In this document: positions 29,133-39,089 of the stretch, piece after piece
Position numbering within the stretch: position 1 is the first letter of the stretch
How the letters are laid out: every line of letters starts with the position of its first letter
Assembly: GCF_000092025.1 (NCBI RefSeq)
Contig: NC_003063.2
Span: 1,679,501-1,743,500, forward strand
Direction: 5' to 3'
Length of the DNA: 64,000 nt
Origin: Agrobacterium fabrum str. C58
GTDB taxonomy: Bacteria; Pseudomonadota; Alphaproteobacteria; Rhizobiales; Rhizobiaceae
Made by a program: the position numbers and the translations under genes
Notes under the pieces: model-generated
The model's input: the letters and a program-made list of their open reading frames with translations, nothing else
The model's database searches: none
What the model was told of the DNA's origin: nothing

Positions 29133-31655
29133 TTAGGAGTAAAAGGAGCGTGACGTGCTGTCCGAGGTGGGATCGGCGCTGTCGAAGGTGATTTTCGGTT
29201 GCGGTTGGTCATGGTCAAAGGCCATGGCCTGTCCGCCGATGGTGAAGCTGCCGTCCCAGTTGAGAGTGAGTTCCGGCCCGCCGGGCGGCGTGACTTTGAG
29301 CAGCCGGCTTTCGGCATCGAAGGCCACCTGCGTGGCGAGGATTTTCTCGCGGAAACCGCCGAAGGCCTGCCCGTCGCCGCAGCCAATGACGCCGATCCAG
29401 CCGGCCCGGCGTCCGGGCGATCTGATCTCGCGGTTGGCAGTGGCGCCAGAGGTGACGGGTTCAAGTCCGTTCGTGGCGTAAAGCGCCGCGAAACCGCGGC
29501 CCGAACGGGTGATGAGCCAGTTGCCCTGCATCACCACCTCGTCCAGCCCGTCGCGGCCGAGATAGGCATGGGTCCAGTCATTGCGGTGATCCCCGGTATC
29601 GAAAATCAGCATTGCGATATCGCGGTGCTGCGCCACGCGTGGCAGGATGCCGCTGCCGGCCCAATAGGAAGGGCGCTGTGTACCCCATGGATCGTCTTCA
29701 CCGGGATGATTGACCCAGAGCCGAGCCATCGGGTGGCCGGCAAGCTTGATGTCCATGACATGCTGCTGGTGCCCCCCGCGACCGGTTTTGTGATCGACAA
29801 CGGTGGAAAGCTGGGCGGCTTCGTTCTTGAACAGCACGAGCTTGCCGGGCTCCAGCCCCTGCGCATACCGCGCCTCCACCATGCGGCCGCTTGTCAGCTG
29901 GGAAAGGGCGGCGAGATGCACCGGCGGCAGGTAATCACCGCAACAGAACATCGGTAGCGAGGCGACGCCGTTGTTGAGCCAGCCCTTGCCGAAGGCGACC
30001 TCGGCAAAGGGCGCCAGCTCCGTCAGCGGCCCGGCGCGCAACTCCTTGTCATAGGCTCGCCCTTGAGAACCCGAGGGAACGCCGCCGAGTGTATGCAGCG
30101 CGATCATTTCGAAAATGAGATCAAGCTGGTGGCGCGCGCGGGCGGCAAGTTCCGGCCCTGCCCAATGTTCGATGGCCAGCAGGCCGATGAAATCCACGGG
30201 GTAATAGGCGGCCGAATTCCACTCCGCGAGGCCATGCGCCTCGACGCTGTCGAACCAGCGCCCCAGCCGGTCCGCCGCCAGCGCCGCCTGTTCGCGTCCA
30301 GTACGGCCAGAGGCGGTGAAGGTGGCGTCCGGCAGATAGTCGCCGGCGAGCAACTGGCTGGTATGGAAGCAGAGGACGTGGTTTTCGCTCCAGAACCACA
30401 TGACGTCATTGCCCGGCTCGTCCACCCAGTAGCGATAGCCGAGGATCGAGGCATCGATGCGCGCCCGCATATCCGCCGGCAGCCGGTCACCATAGGCGCG
30501 CACCAGCCAGAGCAGCGGGATCATGATGAAGTCGGAGCAGTCTTCGCGCCGGTCGATGGAGTGCAGCGTCGCGTCAACGATGCCACCGATCGTCTTGATG
30601 TCATCGCTGCCGGTCGCGACCATGGCGAGCGCGCGTCCGATGCGCCAGGCGCCGAAACGGGCGCTGAAGGAGAGGGCCGCCTTTTTTCGCGCGCTTATGT
30701 CGCCAGCGGACGCTTCCGGCGCGATATCGCGCATGAAGGCGGCGTCGATGACGCGGGTGACAGTGCCGGCTCCCGATCCGAGGGTGATCCTGACGCCGTG
30801 ATACCCGTCGGCAATGCCAATCGTCTCGGGGATCGTCAACGAGGATTGGCCGGCCTTCAGCACGGTCTCGACATCCGCAAGTGCGGCGCGCTCATGGCCA
30901 TGGCTTTTGACTGCGATATGCACCGGCAAGTCGCTCGTGGGTGCTGCGCCGAAGACAAGCTCGAGGGCGCTGCCGGAAAATACGTCGCGGGCGGGGTGCA
31001 CGTCACGCACCAGTGCGGCCAGACGTTTCGTCTCCTCGCGATTGAGAGGGACCGGCAGCACCACGGTCAGCGGCACGGCATCGATGACCTCAAGCTCGAA
31101 GAACCAGATGATGTCGCGCTCCGCAAGATCTTCGCAGAGCAGCAGCACCTCATTGTCGCCGGCCGCCAGATCAAGTGTGATATCGCGGCTGCTTTCGACA
31201 TTACGGATGAAGGGTTCGAAGCGCAGCTGTTCGACGCCGTTCACCCAGATGCGCACGCCGCCGCAGGTGCGAAGCCGCAAATGCGCCTGCCTTGCCGCAT
31301 CGCTGCGGAAGGTGCCTTTCAGCCAGCGCTGCACATGGGTGGGAACATGCCAGAAGCCGGTGAATTCAACGCGGCGGTTGGAACCCGGCAGGTTGAGATG
31401 CGATACCGGCCAGTCCGTATCAGGCTTGATGTCACGGCCGATCATGGTCTGCTGGAAAGCCTTGCGGCAGGGCAGGTCACCCACATCAACGAAACCGTTG
31501 ATGAAGCGGTAATTGACCCGGTCTTCTGCCGGTGCCGGCGTGCCCGGAAACGATGTCTCCACCAGATCCGAGACGATCCATGCCGTTACCGTCTCACCGT
31601 TGCCGACGCTATAGGTCGGCTGCGAGGCGCTCGCCGCTAATGCTGCATCCGTCAT
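29133..31655 (-). CDS. Large uncharacterised protein of the pectin locus, possible (alpha/alpha)-barrel hydrolase or lyase
   Basis: An 840-residue protein that I cannot assign to a family. The first 190 residues look like a beta-sandwich (WHVPTHVQRWLKGTF, LRLRTCGGVRIWVNGVEQL, ITLDLAAGDNEVLLLCEDL), reminiscent of the jelly-roll module of sugar hydrolases. The middle part (about 320-600) is helical with repeated aromatic and charged motifs such as MWFWSENHVLCFHTSQLLAG, suggesting an (alpha/alpha)-barrel catalytic domain; the end returns to beta strands. No signal peptide. It is the first gene of the operon with GH105, GH28 and the CUT1 importer, so an enzyme for imported pectic oligomers is likely. 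Confidence 0.8.
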   Translation of the reverse strand: MTDAALAASASQPTYSVGNGETVTAWIVSDLVETSFPGTPAPAEDRVNYRFINGFVDVGDLPCRKAFQQTMIGRDIKPDTDWPVSHLNLPGSNRRVEFTGFWHVPTHVQRWLKGTFRSDAARQAHLRLRTCGGVRIWVNGVEQLRFEPFIRNVESSRDITLDLAAGDNEVLLLCEDLAERDIIWFFELEVIDAVPLTVVLPVPLNREETKRLAALVRDVHPARDVFSGSALELVFGAAPTSDLPVHIAVKSHGHERAALADVETVLKAGQSSLTIPETIGIADGYHGVRITLGSGAGTVTRVIDAAFMRDIAPEASAGDISARKKAALSFSARFGAWRIGRALAMVATGSDDIKTIGGIVDATLHSIDRREDCSDFIMIPLLWLVRAYGDRLPADMRARIDASILGYRYWVDEPGNDVMWFWSENHVLCFHTSQLLAGDYLPDATFTASGRTGREQAALAADRLGRWFDSVEAHGLAEWNSAAYYPVDFIGLLAIEHWAGPELAARARHQLDLIFEMIALHTLGGVPSGSQGRAYDKELRAGPLTELAPFAEVAFGKGWLNNGVASLPMFCCGDYLPPVHLAALSQLTSGRMVEARYAQGLEPGKLVLFKNEAAQLSTVVDHKTGRGGHQQHVMDIKLAGHPMARLWVNHPGEDDPWGTQRPSYWAGSGILPRVAQHRDIAMLIFDTGDHRNDWTHAYLGRDGLDEVVMQGNWLITRSGRGFAALYATNGLEPVTSGATANREIRSPGRRAGWIGVIGCGDGQAFGGFREKILATQVAFDAESRLLKVTPPGGPELTLNWDGSFTIGGQAMAFDHDQPQPKITFDSADPTSDSTSRSFYS

Positions 31656-31681
31656 ATGGATCGCCTCCCGTCGATCGATAA

Positions 31682-31695
31682 TGAAATTATTTTCA
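31682..31695. promoter_or_regulatory. Candidate operator copy 1, pectin locus divergent promoter
   Basis: TGAAATTATTTTCA, with arms TGAAA and TTTCA, lies 27 bases upstream of the 840-residue gene. It matches the copy at 31822-31835 at 12 of 14 positions. Both are near start codons on opposite sides of the divergent region. Confidence 0.5.
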
Positions 31696-31821
31696 CGAAC
31701 AGAATTTCGCTTATCTGCGTCGATCCGTGCAATTTACGCAAAACAAACAGCTTGACGTTTATTCTGTCAAGCCGCAAAACATTATAAATCGAATTCGGCA
31801 GAGGAGCTTTCATTCGATTTG

Positions 31822-31835
31822 TGAAAATGTTTTCA
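31822..31835. promoter_or_regulatory. Candidate operator copy 2, pectin locus divergent promoter
   Basis: TGAAAATGTTTTCA, arms TGAAAA and TTTTCA, ends 14 bases before the binding-protein start codon and just before its ribosome-binding site. Together with copy 1 it suggests one repressor, most simply the LacI protein at 22459-23505, controlling both directions. Confidence 0.5.
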
Positions 31836-31849
31836 TTGGGAGGATGAGC

Positions 31850-33130
31850 ATGATGAAATTGTTTTCGGGGGTCAGCGCCCTTGTATTAGCCTCCGTCGCC
31901 GGTCTGGCGGCTGCCCAGGCTGAGACCCGCACGATCACGTTTCTTTTTACGGATGACGACCAGGGTTACGTGCAGCGCATGGCCGCGCTCAGCAAGGAGT
32001 TCGAGGCAGCCAATCCTGATGTGAAGATCAATTTTGTATCGTCGGGTTATGATGCGGTTTCCAAGCAGCTGCCGGTGCAGCTGGCGGTGGGCGAGGGCCC
32101 TGACATCGCCAAGATCACCGACTGGCAGCTGGCGCCCTATTATCTCGACATGCGGCCTTATATGAAGGATGCGGAAGCCTTCGCGAAGCTGCACGGTGCA
32201 AGCCTCGACCAGCTGCGCCTGCCCAATGTCAACGATCCGAAGTCGATCAATGGCTATATGGCGTCGCAGACGCTGAACCTGCCCTTCGTCAACAAGACGC
32301 TGTTCGAGCAGGCCGGTGAACCCTTGCCTGGCCCGACCGCGAAATTTGGCGAGATCGTTGAGGCATCCGCCCGTGTCGCCAAGGCGACGGGCGTGCAGAT
32401 TCCCTTCACCATGGACCGTTCCGGCCACCGTTTCTCCGGCGGCGCCTTTTCGTATGGTTCGACCTATGTGAAGGACGGCAAGTTCAGCTTCCCTGATGAT
32501 GCGGCGAAGAAATATATCGCCGATCTCTTTTCATGGACGCAGAATGGCAGCTTCCCCAAGGAAATGTGGGGTGCCGCCGGCGGTTCGCAGTACAAGAACA
32601 TGGGAGACGAGTTCGTCAACGGCAATGTCGTGACGTATCTGGCCGGCAACTGGATGGTCAATCCGTTCCAGAACAAGATCGGCGATACCTTCGAGTGGAC
32701 CGCGATCAATGCGCCCTGCGGCGATGCCGGCTGCTACGCCATGCCTGGCGGCACCGCGATCGTCGGTTTCAAGCGCAGCAAATATCCCGAGGATGTGGCC
32801 CATTTCATCGAATTCCTCGGCTCCGAGAAGGTACAGCGGGAGATCGCCGAAAACTACGTCGTTCTGACGGGCGCCGAGATCGCCGATCCGCAATACAAGC
32901 TGAAGAGCGAAAACGCCAAGGCGGCGATGCAGGTCTTCCTCGACAACAAGAAGAACGTGCCGCAGGCCGCCCGCGAATTCGAGCGCGCCAAGGGCGGCAG
33001 CGCCATGTATCAGCAGATCGTCCAGCGCATGAGCCAGCTGATCGTCGGCGAGCTGACGCTCGACCAGACCTACAAGGTTCTGGAAGACGATGTCGCCAAG
33101 ATCAACGAGGCGGTTGCGGTCAAGAAATAA
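31850..33130 (+). CDS. CUT1 periplasmic oligosaccharide-binding protein
   Basis: A 426-residue family 1 extracellular solute-binding protein (SBP_bac_1) with a Sec signal peptide ending at about residue 24 (AAAQA). The mature part has the family pattern MAALSKEFEAANPDVKINFV, ADLFSWTQNG, MGDEFVNGNVVTYLAGNWM and a C-terminal GGTAIVGFKRSKYPE. The ATG at 31850 is placed by GGGAGG seven bases upstream; M at 31844 and 31853 are less well spaced. It is divergent from the operon encoding the matching permeases and ATPase (23515-26667), which otherwise lacks a binding protein, so this is its partner. Confidence 0.92.
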   Translation: MMKLFSGVSALVLASVAGLAAAQAETRTITFLFTDDDQGYVQRMAALSKEFEAANPDVKINFVSSGYDAVSKQLPVQLAVGEGPDIAKITDWQLAPYYLDMRPYMKDAEAFAKLHGASLDQLRLPNVNDPKSINGYMASQTLNLPFVNKTLFEQAGEPLPGPTAKFGEIVEASARVAKATGVQIPFTMDRSGHRFSGGAFSYGSTYVKDGKFSFPDDAAKKYIADLFSWTQNGSFPKEMWGAAGGSQYKNMGDEFVNGNVVTYLAGNWMVNPFQNKIGDTFEWTAINAPCGDAGCYAMPGGTAIVGFKRSKYPEDVAHFIEFLGSEKVQREIAENYVVLTGAEIADPQYKLKSENAKAAMQVFLDNKKNVPQAAREFERAKGGSAMYQQIVQRMSQLIVGELTLDQTYKVLEDDVAKINEAVAVKK

Positions 33131-33175
33131 TCGGCACTCATCGGCCTTGCCGGAAGAATTCGGCCATCGAAGACC

Positions 33176-33200
33176 ATGCCCGGAGGCTCTCTCCGGGCAT
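33176..33200 (+). terminator. Hairpin downstream of the binding-protein gene
   Basis: ATGCCCGGAG and CTCCGGGCAT form a perfect 10 bp stem with a 5-base loop, 45 bases after the stop codon. No T-run follows. Confidence 0.6.
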
Positions 33201-33295
33201 ATCCATCCCCTCCTTGCGAGCGGATATCGCCGCATATGCTGCCTCGATCAGCCCCATCGAAAAACTGAAATAAGCGCCGTTTAAACCTGATGACG

Positions 33296-33325
33296 AGGCG
33301 CGCGGAAAACCGCGTCGCCTGTTTT
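33296..33325 (+). terminator. Second hairpin with T-rich tail
   Basis: AGGCG-CGCGG pairs with CCGCG-T-CGCCT, a 10 bp stem with a single bulge and an AAAA loop, followed by GTTTTC. It precedes the PAP2 gene and could complete termination of the binding-protein transcript. Confidence 0.5.
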
Positions 33326-33362
33326 CGTCACGCGTCATTCGCTTAAAATCATAGGATTCGTC

Positions 33363-35345
33363 ATGGCCAAACTGAATATGTCGTCTTTTCCGTCCGCACG
33401 CTCGACCCTGCTTGCCTCCGCCGCATTGCTGGTTTTCGTTCAAGGCGCTGCGGCATTCGATAGCAACGGACCGGCGGGCCAGGGTTATGCCATCGCGGTG
33501 CCGGAGCCTGTCGCGTCCTATCCGCTGCCGCTTGCCGATAATTATCGCAATCAGACGGGCAAAAATGCCAAAGGCGAGGACGTTCGCGCCTATGACGACC
33601 GGGACAATCCGATTATCGAAATCCTCTCCGGTTTCAACCGCATCTGGACACTCGGCGATGAAAAATGGGTCGATGGCGGCGCGAACAGCGATGGTCCGCC
33701 GGATTTCAGCCATGTGAGGATCGTCGATCCCGCCGTCTGGCAGGAAAACATGCGTTATGTGTTGTCCGTAACCGGCGACAACCGCACACGCGCCGCTGCC
33801 TTCGAAGCCTATATGAATGACCGCCGTTCGCAGGGTTACAGCGTCATCGACGGCATGGGCCCGCTTGCCGACTGGTATCGCGAAGGGGCGGGTGCGACGA
33901 CGACGATCAATCATACGCTTGCCGATTTCGACCCGAACGACGTCATCATCCGCAAGGAAGACGACAAGGGCACCGAGGCCGGTGCGGCGGATAGCGAGCT
34001 GAAGGATTTCGTCGCCTTCATGAAGGTAATCCGCGGCCCTGAGGGTACGACATCGCCGGCGAAATATTTCTATTCCACACCGCGACCCTGGCGCATGAAT
34101 GACAAGGGTGAGGTGATCGAGACCGGCAAGGAAATGATTGGCGACCGCTCATTCGAAAGCTACGACAGCGACCCTGGTGTCATTGTGCCGGCGCTGAAAT
34201 ATGCCCGCGAAAATCGCGGCCGCGCCAAGGATGGCGGTTTTCCGAGCGGGCACACCAATGCCGCCTATCTCGCCGCCATCGCTTATGCCTATGCCGTGCC
34301 GGAGCGTTTTTCCGAATTGCTGACGGCGGCTTCCGAACTCGGTGAAAGCCGCATCGTCGCCGGTATGCATTCACCGCTCGATGTGATCGGCGGCCGCATC
34401 ACCGCCACCGCCATGGCCGCCGCCATGTTGCAGGACCCGAAAAATGCCGAGGTGAAGAAGGCTGCGCATGACGCCGTAGAGGCCTATTTCGCCAAACGCC
34501 TGCCGCAGGGCCAGTCCCTCATCGATTTTGCCCATGGTGCAAAGCCTGACGTCGACCGTTTTGCCGATGCGGCGAAGAACGGTGCGGAGTATCGCCGGCG
34601 CATGACCTTCTCCTTCAGCCGCGACAAGGCCGCGGGTGACGCGGCGATGGTGGTGCCGAAGGGGGCCGAGGTTCTGCTGGAAACACGACTTCCCTATCTC
34701 AATGCCGCAGAGCGCCGCGCGGTGCTGTTCTCCACCGGCATCGAGGCTGGTTATCCGCTGCTCGATGACAGCAATGGCTGGGGCCGGATCAATCTGGTCG
34801 CTGCTGCCGGTGGTTATGGCGCCTTTGACGGCGATGTCGAAGTGACGATGGACGCCGCCTCTGGCGGGTTCAATGCGGCAGACCGCTGGACGAATGATAT
34901 TGCTGGGGCAGGGCGTCTCGTCAAATCGGGCAGCGGGGCGCTGACGCTCAGCGGCAACAATACTTATGGCGGCGGCACGATTGTCAGGGACGGAACGTTG
35001 GTTGCGTCTTCCGCCGATGCGCTTGGAACCGGTGGCGTGCTGGTCGCGGGCGGCACGCTCTCGCTTGCGGCGGGCAGGGATGTCGCCATCGGTGGTGATT
35101 ATACGCAGTCTGGCGGCACGCTGGTGCTTGATCCGCAAAAAGTTGCTCTGCGGATCAAACGCAATGCGGTGCTGGACGGCGCGACGCTGAAGCTCACCTT
35201 CGATGGCGGCGCTCCGGCTGCCGGTACGCGGTTCGATGTGATCGCCGCCAACGGCCTGACCGGCACATTCGCCACGATTGATGCGGGCAATGTGAAGGTG
35301 CGACCGGTCTATACCGGCTCTGCACTGTCGGTGGTTGTTGAATAA
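33363..35345 (+). CDS. PAP2-family acid phosphatase with autotransporter-associated repeat
   Basis: This 660-residue secreted protein has a signal peptide to about residue 32 (GAAAF). The class A acid-phosphatase signature is complete: KYFYSTPRP (234-242), PSGH (294-297) and SRIVAGMHSPLD (about 329-340), fitting K-x6-RP, PSGH and SR-x5-H-x3-D. From about 515 a glycine-rich autotransporter-associated beta strand appears (LVKSGSGALTLSGNNTYGGG, then DGTLVASSADALGTGGV). It ends at VYTGSALSVVVE without an outer-membrane barrel domain, so surface anchoring through an own translocator is not evident. It would hydrolyse phosphomonoesters in the periplasm or outside. Confidence 0.88.
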   Translation: MAKLNMSSFPSARSTLLASAALLVFVQGAAAFDSNGPAGQGYAIAVPEPVASYPLPLADNYRNQTGKNAKGEDVRAYDDRDNPIIEILSGFNRIWTLGDEKWVDGGANSDGPPDFSHVRIVDPAVWQENMRYVLSVTGDNRTRAAAFEAYMNDRRSQGYSVIDGMGPLADWYREGAGATTTINHTLADFDPNDVIIRKEDDKGTEAGAADSELKDFVAFMKVIRGPEGTTSPAKYFYSTPRPWRMNDKGEVIETGKEMIGDRSFESYDSDPGVIVPALKYARENRGRAKDGGFPSGHTNAAYLAAIAYAYAVPERFSELLTAASELGESRIVAGMHSPLDVIGGRITATAMAAAMLQDPKNAEVKKAAHDAVEAYFAKRLPQGQSLIDFAHGAKPDVDRFADAAKNGAEYRRRMTFSFSRDKAAGDAAMVVPKGAEVLLETRLPYLNAAERRAVLFSTGIEAGYPLLDDSNGWGRINLVAAAGGYGAFDGDVEVTMDAASGGFNAADRWTNDIAGAGRLVKSGSGALTLSGNNTYGGGTIVRDGTLVASSADALGTGGVLVAGGTLSLAAGRDVAIGGDYTQSGGTLVLDPQKVALRIKRNAVLDGATLKLTFDGGAPAAGTRFDVIAANGLTGTFATIDAGNVKVRPVYTGSALSVVVE

Positions 35346-35438
35346 GCCGATACAAAATATTGCAGGGTGCGGCCCAAGAGGCCGCGCCCTCTGGCCGCCA
35401 TTCGGCTTGCCGCGATGCAATGGACCGATCCGGCCGCC

Positions 35439-36587
35439 CTACAGGAAATAACGGACCCTGAGCGGCAATAGTGCCGCGCCGATTGCCGAGGGATCACCAA
35501 CCGTTTCGCTGAGAACCAGTTTCGCCTCCTTCGGGCCGACTCCATAACGATGTTCGCGCTGGGAAGGCATGTGCGTGCGTTCGATCATCATCTGGCCAAG
35601 TGCGCGCGGCAATTGTCCGCCAAAGACGATGGCCTGCGGGTCGATGACTGCGATCAGGCTCGCCACCAGCCTGTCCACCTGCGGCATGGTCTCGTTCAGC
35701 CATTCTTCGACGCCCGGCCATGCGGGGTCGAACTGCTGATAGAGCGGTTCGATCGAATGAATATCGACGCCGTTTTTCTGCAGGGTGGCGATCAGATATT
35801 GCAGGGCCGGCCGTTTGGACGATTCATCCGGGCTGTATATGCCGCTGAATTCGCCGGCATTGCCATGGAAGCCGTGGAACGGTTGCCCGCCGAGGATCAA
35901 GCCTCCGCCAAAACCGTAATTGAAAGAGAGATAGGCGAAGGTCTGGCACCAGGAGCCAACACCACGAAGGCTTTCACCGATCGCGCCCGTGGTGGCGTTG
36001 TTCTCCAGCCAGACCGGCAGGCGGAAGCGTTTCTCAAGGATTGGTTTCAGATCCATCAGCGACCAGTCGCGCAAGGGCTCCGGCGCATTGAAGGCGCGGT
36101 CTTCCGACACAAAGAAACCGGACATGGAAAAACCAAGACCAAGCAGTCGCTCGCGCGGGATCCCGTGTTCTGCCAACAGCCGATCAAGCGCCTGCGACAA
36201 GGCCGCAAGCGTCTCCTCCCGGTCTTCCGGAAGCATCTTAAGTTTCTCTTCGACAATCACGTTGCAGCGGAAATCGGCGATGCAGATCACCACGGAGTCG
36301 GTGTTGATGGAAATGCCGAGCGAATAGGCCGCTTCCGGCACCAGCTCGATGGTGGGGCTTGGCTGGCCGCGTGTGCCCTTGAGCGGCGCGCCGGTTTGCA
36401 GAAGCCCGCGCTCCTGCAGGGCTTCGATCAGCCGGTGCACGGATTGCTGCGTGAGGTTGGTGTGGCCGGTGATCGAGGACCGGGCAATGGGGCCATGGCG
36501 GCGCACGATATCCAGAATGAGACGCTCGTTTTCGCTGGCAAGCGGCTGTCGGTCGAAGGTCTGGTGGGGCGTCTGATCTGTCGTCAT
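35439..36587 (-). CDS. ROK-family transcriptional repressor
   Basis: A 382-residue ROK protein with an N-terminal winged helix (ENERLILDIVRRHGPIARSSI, NLTQQSVHRLIEALQERG) and a sugar-kinase-like effector domain. The fold shows GLGFSMSGFF, YGFGGGLILGG and GNAGEFSGIYSPD, but the zinc-binding CxCGxxGC of NagC- and kinase-type ROK proteins is absent. It is divergent from the ABC/GDPD/IMPase operon at 36733-42531; a perfect 15-base palindrome lies between (36672-36686). The start at 36587 has AAGG nearby. The effector is probably the imported compound or its sugar part. Confidence 0.9.
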   Translation of the reverse strand: MTTDQTPHQTFDRQPLASENERLILDIVRRHGPIARSSITGHTNLTQQSVHRLIEALQERGLLQTGAPLKGTRGQPSPTIELVPEAAYSLGISINTDSVVICIADFRCNVIVEEKLKMLPEDREETLAALSQALDRLLAEHGIPRERLLGLGFSMSGFFVSEDRAFNAPEPLRDWSLMDLKPILEKRFRLPVWLENNATTGAIGESLRGVGSWCQTFAYLSFNYGFGGGLILGGQPFHGFHGNAGEFSGIYSPDESSKRPALQYLIATLQKNGVDIHSIEPLYQQFDPAWPGVEEWLNETMPQVDRLVASLIAVIDPQAIVFGGQLPRALGQMMIERTHMPSQREHRYGVGPKEAKLVLSETVGDPSAIGAALLPLRVRYFL

Positions 36588-36671
36588 GGCCTTGGATAAC
36601 GGCTGCGGGGGGCGGCGGCAACAAGGGCTACCGCTTTGCGACAGCATTTTTCACTGGACTGTCACAAATAT

Positions 36672-36686
36672 TACACTTAAAGTGTA
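36672..36686. promoter_or_regulatory. Perfect palindrome between ROK gene and ABC operon
   Basis: TACACTT-A-AAGTGTA is a perfect 15-base inverted repeat in the 145-base divergent region, 85 bases upstream of the ROK gene and 46 bases upstream of the binding-protein gene. Its position over the likely promoters makes it the best candidate for the ROK repressor's operator. Confidence 0.6.
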
Positions 36687-36732
36687 TTAATAAGGGGCCG
36701 GTCAACAACGGCTCCCCAGGAGGAACCATTCA

Positions 36733-37962
36733 ATGCGCCTGAAATTTTTTGCGATCGCCGCGCTTGCGCTGGCGACGACGGCAGCGCCCTGCCTTTCGGC
36801 TGACAGCAATATGAAAAATCTCGACTTCGACCTCTCCAAGGTCACGCGCGACAATTTCTACGACATCGTCGTTCCCGCCGCCAAAGCCGAAGGTAAGGTG
36901 ACGATGTATAATTTCGCCGGCAGTTTCGCCGATACGTGGAAGGAGCTGATCACCCGTTTTGAAGCCAAATACGGCATCAAGGTCGCCTATAGCGACGTGA
37001 AGGGCGATCAGGCCAACCAGCAGCTGATCGCGGTACAGGCGGCAGGGCAGGATTCGCCCGTCGACGCCTATTTCGCCGGTGGCGGCAGCTATCCGCTGCT
37101 GTCTTCCAAGGGCGTTGTCGGCAATATCGCGCTGACGAAAATCCTGCCGAACATGGCCAATTACAATCCGGAACTGGCCGAAACCGTGTTCGGCAAGCCG
37201 CATGGCGGCAGCTTCCCGCTGGTGCATCTCAACCAGACGGCGATCGGTTATCACTCTGCTTTCGTGAAGGCCGAAGATGTGCCGAAGAGCTTCGAGGACC
37301 TTCTTGTCTGGGCCGAAAAGAACCCCAAGCGGCTTGGCGTCACCCTGCCGGCCAAGGGTGGTTCGGGCGGCGGCTTCATCTATTCGGTGGCGCTTAATTA
37401 TCTTACCGGCGACTGCCGCAAGCAGCTGACCGACTATAACCAGACGCTGCAGCAGGCCGAAGACTGGGCCATGGAGTCCGAGTGCCTCACGCCCGTCTGG
37501 GATTATTATCGTCGTCTTCTGGCCGTGGCCGAACTCACCAACGGCAATGCCGATACGCTCAACCTCATCAACAACCAGCAGCTTTATATGGGCACCGTCT
37601 GGGAAGATCAGGTCATGAGCTTCCTCGGCACCAAACAATTGCCTGATAGTTTCCGCGTCACGCTTCTTGAAAAGGGCCAGGTCGGCTCCGGTGACGCGAT
37701 GTTCGTGCCGGCCAATGCGAAGAATGTCGCCTCGGCGCTGCTTCTGATCGATATGGCGATGAGCAAGGAATTCCAGCTCTGGAAGCTGGAAAACAAGGCC
37801 TCGCGTTCTCCGCGCACCGATGTCACCAACGATCTGATGCCGAAGGCTGTGCAGGAGCATGTTCTGCCGCAAAGCGTCTATCCACGCCTGTCGCTGCCGG
37901 CTTTCTGGGACATGTCGACAGCGCTTGCCGAAGCGCTCGATGAAAAAGTCCTCAACCAGTAA
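36733..37962 (+). CDS. ABC transporter periplasmic binding protein, ferric/phosphonate-type
   Basis: A 409-residue binding protein with a signal peptide of about 22 residues (ending CLSA). Mature features such as EGKVTMYNFAGSFADTWKEL, FEAKYGIKVAYSDVKGDQ and a C-terminal MFVPANAKN are those of the SBP_bac_1/SBP_bac_6 cluster near PotD, AfuA and PhnS. GGAGGA precedes the ATG. It begins the operon binding protein, ATPase, permease, permease, GDPD, IMPase. No iron-binding Tyr pair is evident, so an organic phosphate ligand fits better than ferric iron; that is inference. Confidence 0.88.
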   Translation: MRLKFFAIAALALATTAAPCLSADSNMKNLDFDLSKVTRDNFYDIVVPAAKAEGKVTMYNFAGSFADTWKELITRFEAKYGIKVAYSDVKGDQANQQLIAVQAAGQDSPVDAYFAGGGSYPLLSSKGVVGNIALTKILPNMANYNPELAETVFGKPHGGSFPLVHLNQTAIGYHSAFVKAEDVPKSFEDLLVWAEKNPKRLGVTLPAKGGSGGGFIYSVALNYLTGDCRKQLTDYNQTLQQAEDWAMESECLTPVWDYYRRLLAVAELTNGNADTLNLINNQQLYMGTVWEDQVMSFLGTKQLPDSFRVTLLEKGQVGSGDAMFVPANAKNVASALLLIDMAMSKEFQLWKLENKASRSPRTDVTNDLMPKAVQEHVLPQSVYPRLSLPAFWDMSTALAEALDEKVLNQ

Positions 37963-37976
37963 CGCCGTCGGGATCA

Positions 37977-38012
37977 CCGGACCGTGCGGCCGCAAGTGCC
38001 AGCACGGTCCGG
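37977..38012 (+). terminator. Hairpin between binding protein and ATPase genes
   Basis: CCGGACCGTGC and GCACGGTCCGG form a perfect 11 bp stem around a 14-base loop, starting 15 bases after the binding-protein stop. Such intercistronic hairpins commonly keep binding-protein mRNA in excess over the membrane components. Confidence 0.6.
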
Positions 38013-38048
38013 ATACCCTTGGTCAAAAAAATATGAGGGAGGCTCGTC

Positions 38049-39085
<1,037 letters not shown>

Positions 39086-39089
<4 letters not shown>

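Noticed and set aside
30063..31640. 525-codon open frame on the plus strand
   Set aside because: Antisense to the 840-residue pectin-locus gene, no recognisable motifs; the minus-strand frame fits the operon spacing.
36733..37962. Ferric-iron import by the two Fbp-like transporters
   Set aside because: The binding proteins show no clear paired iron-binding tyrosines, and the operons carry phosphate-ester enzymes and ROK repressors instead of iron-responsive elements. Not excluded experimentally.
36730..37995. 421-codon open frame on the minus strand
   Set aside because: Exactly antisense to the binding-protein gene with signal peptide and ribosome-binding site; a third-position GC artefact.
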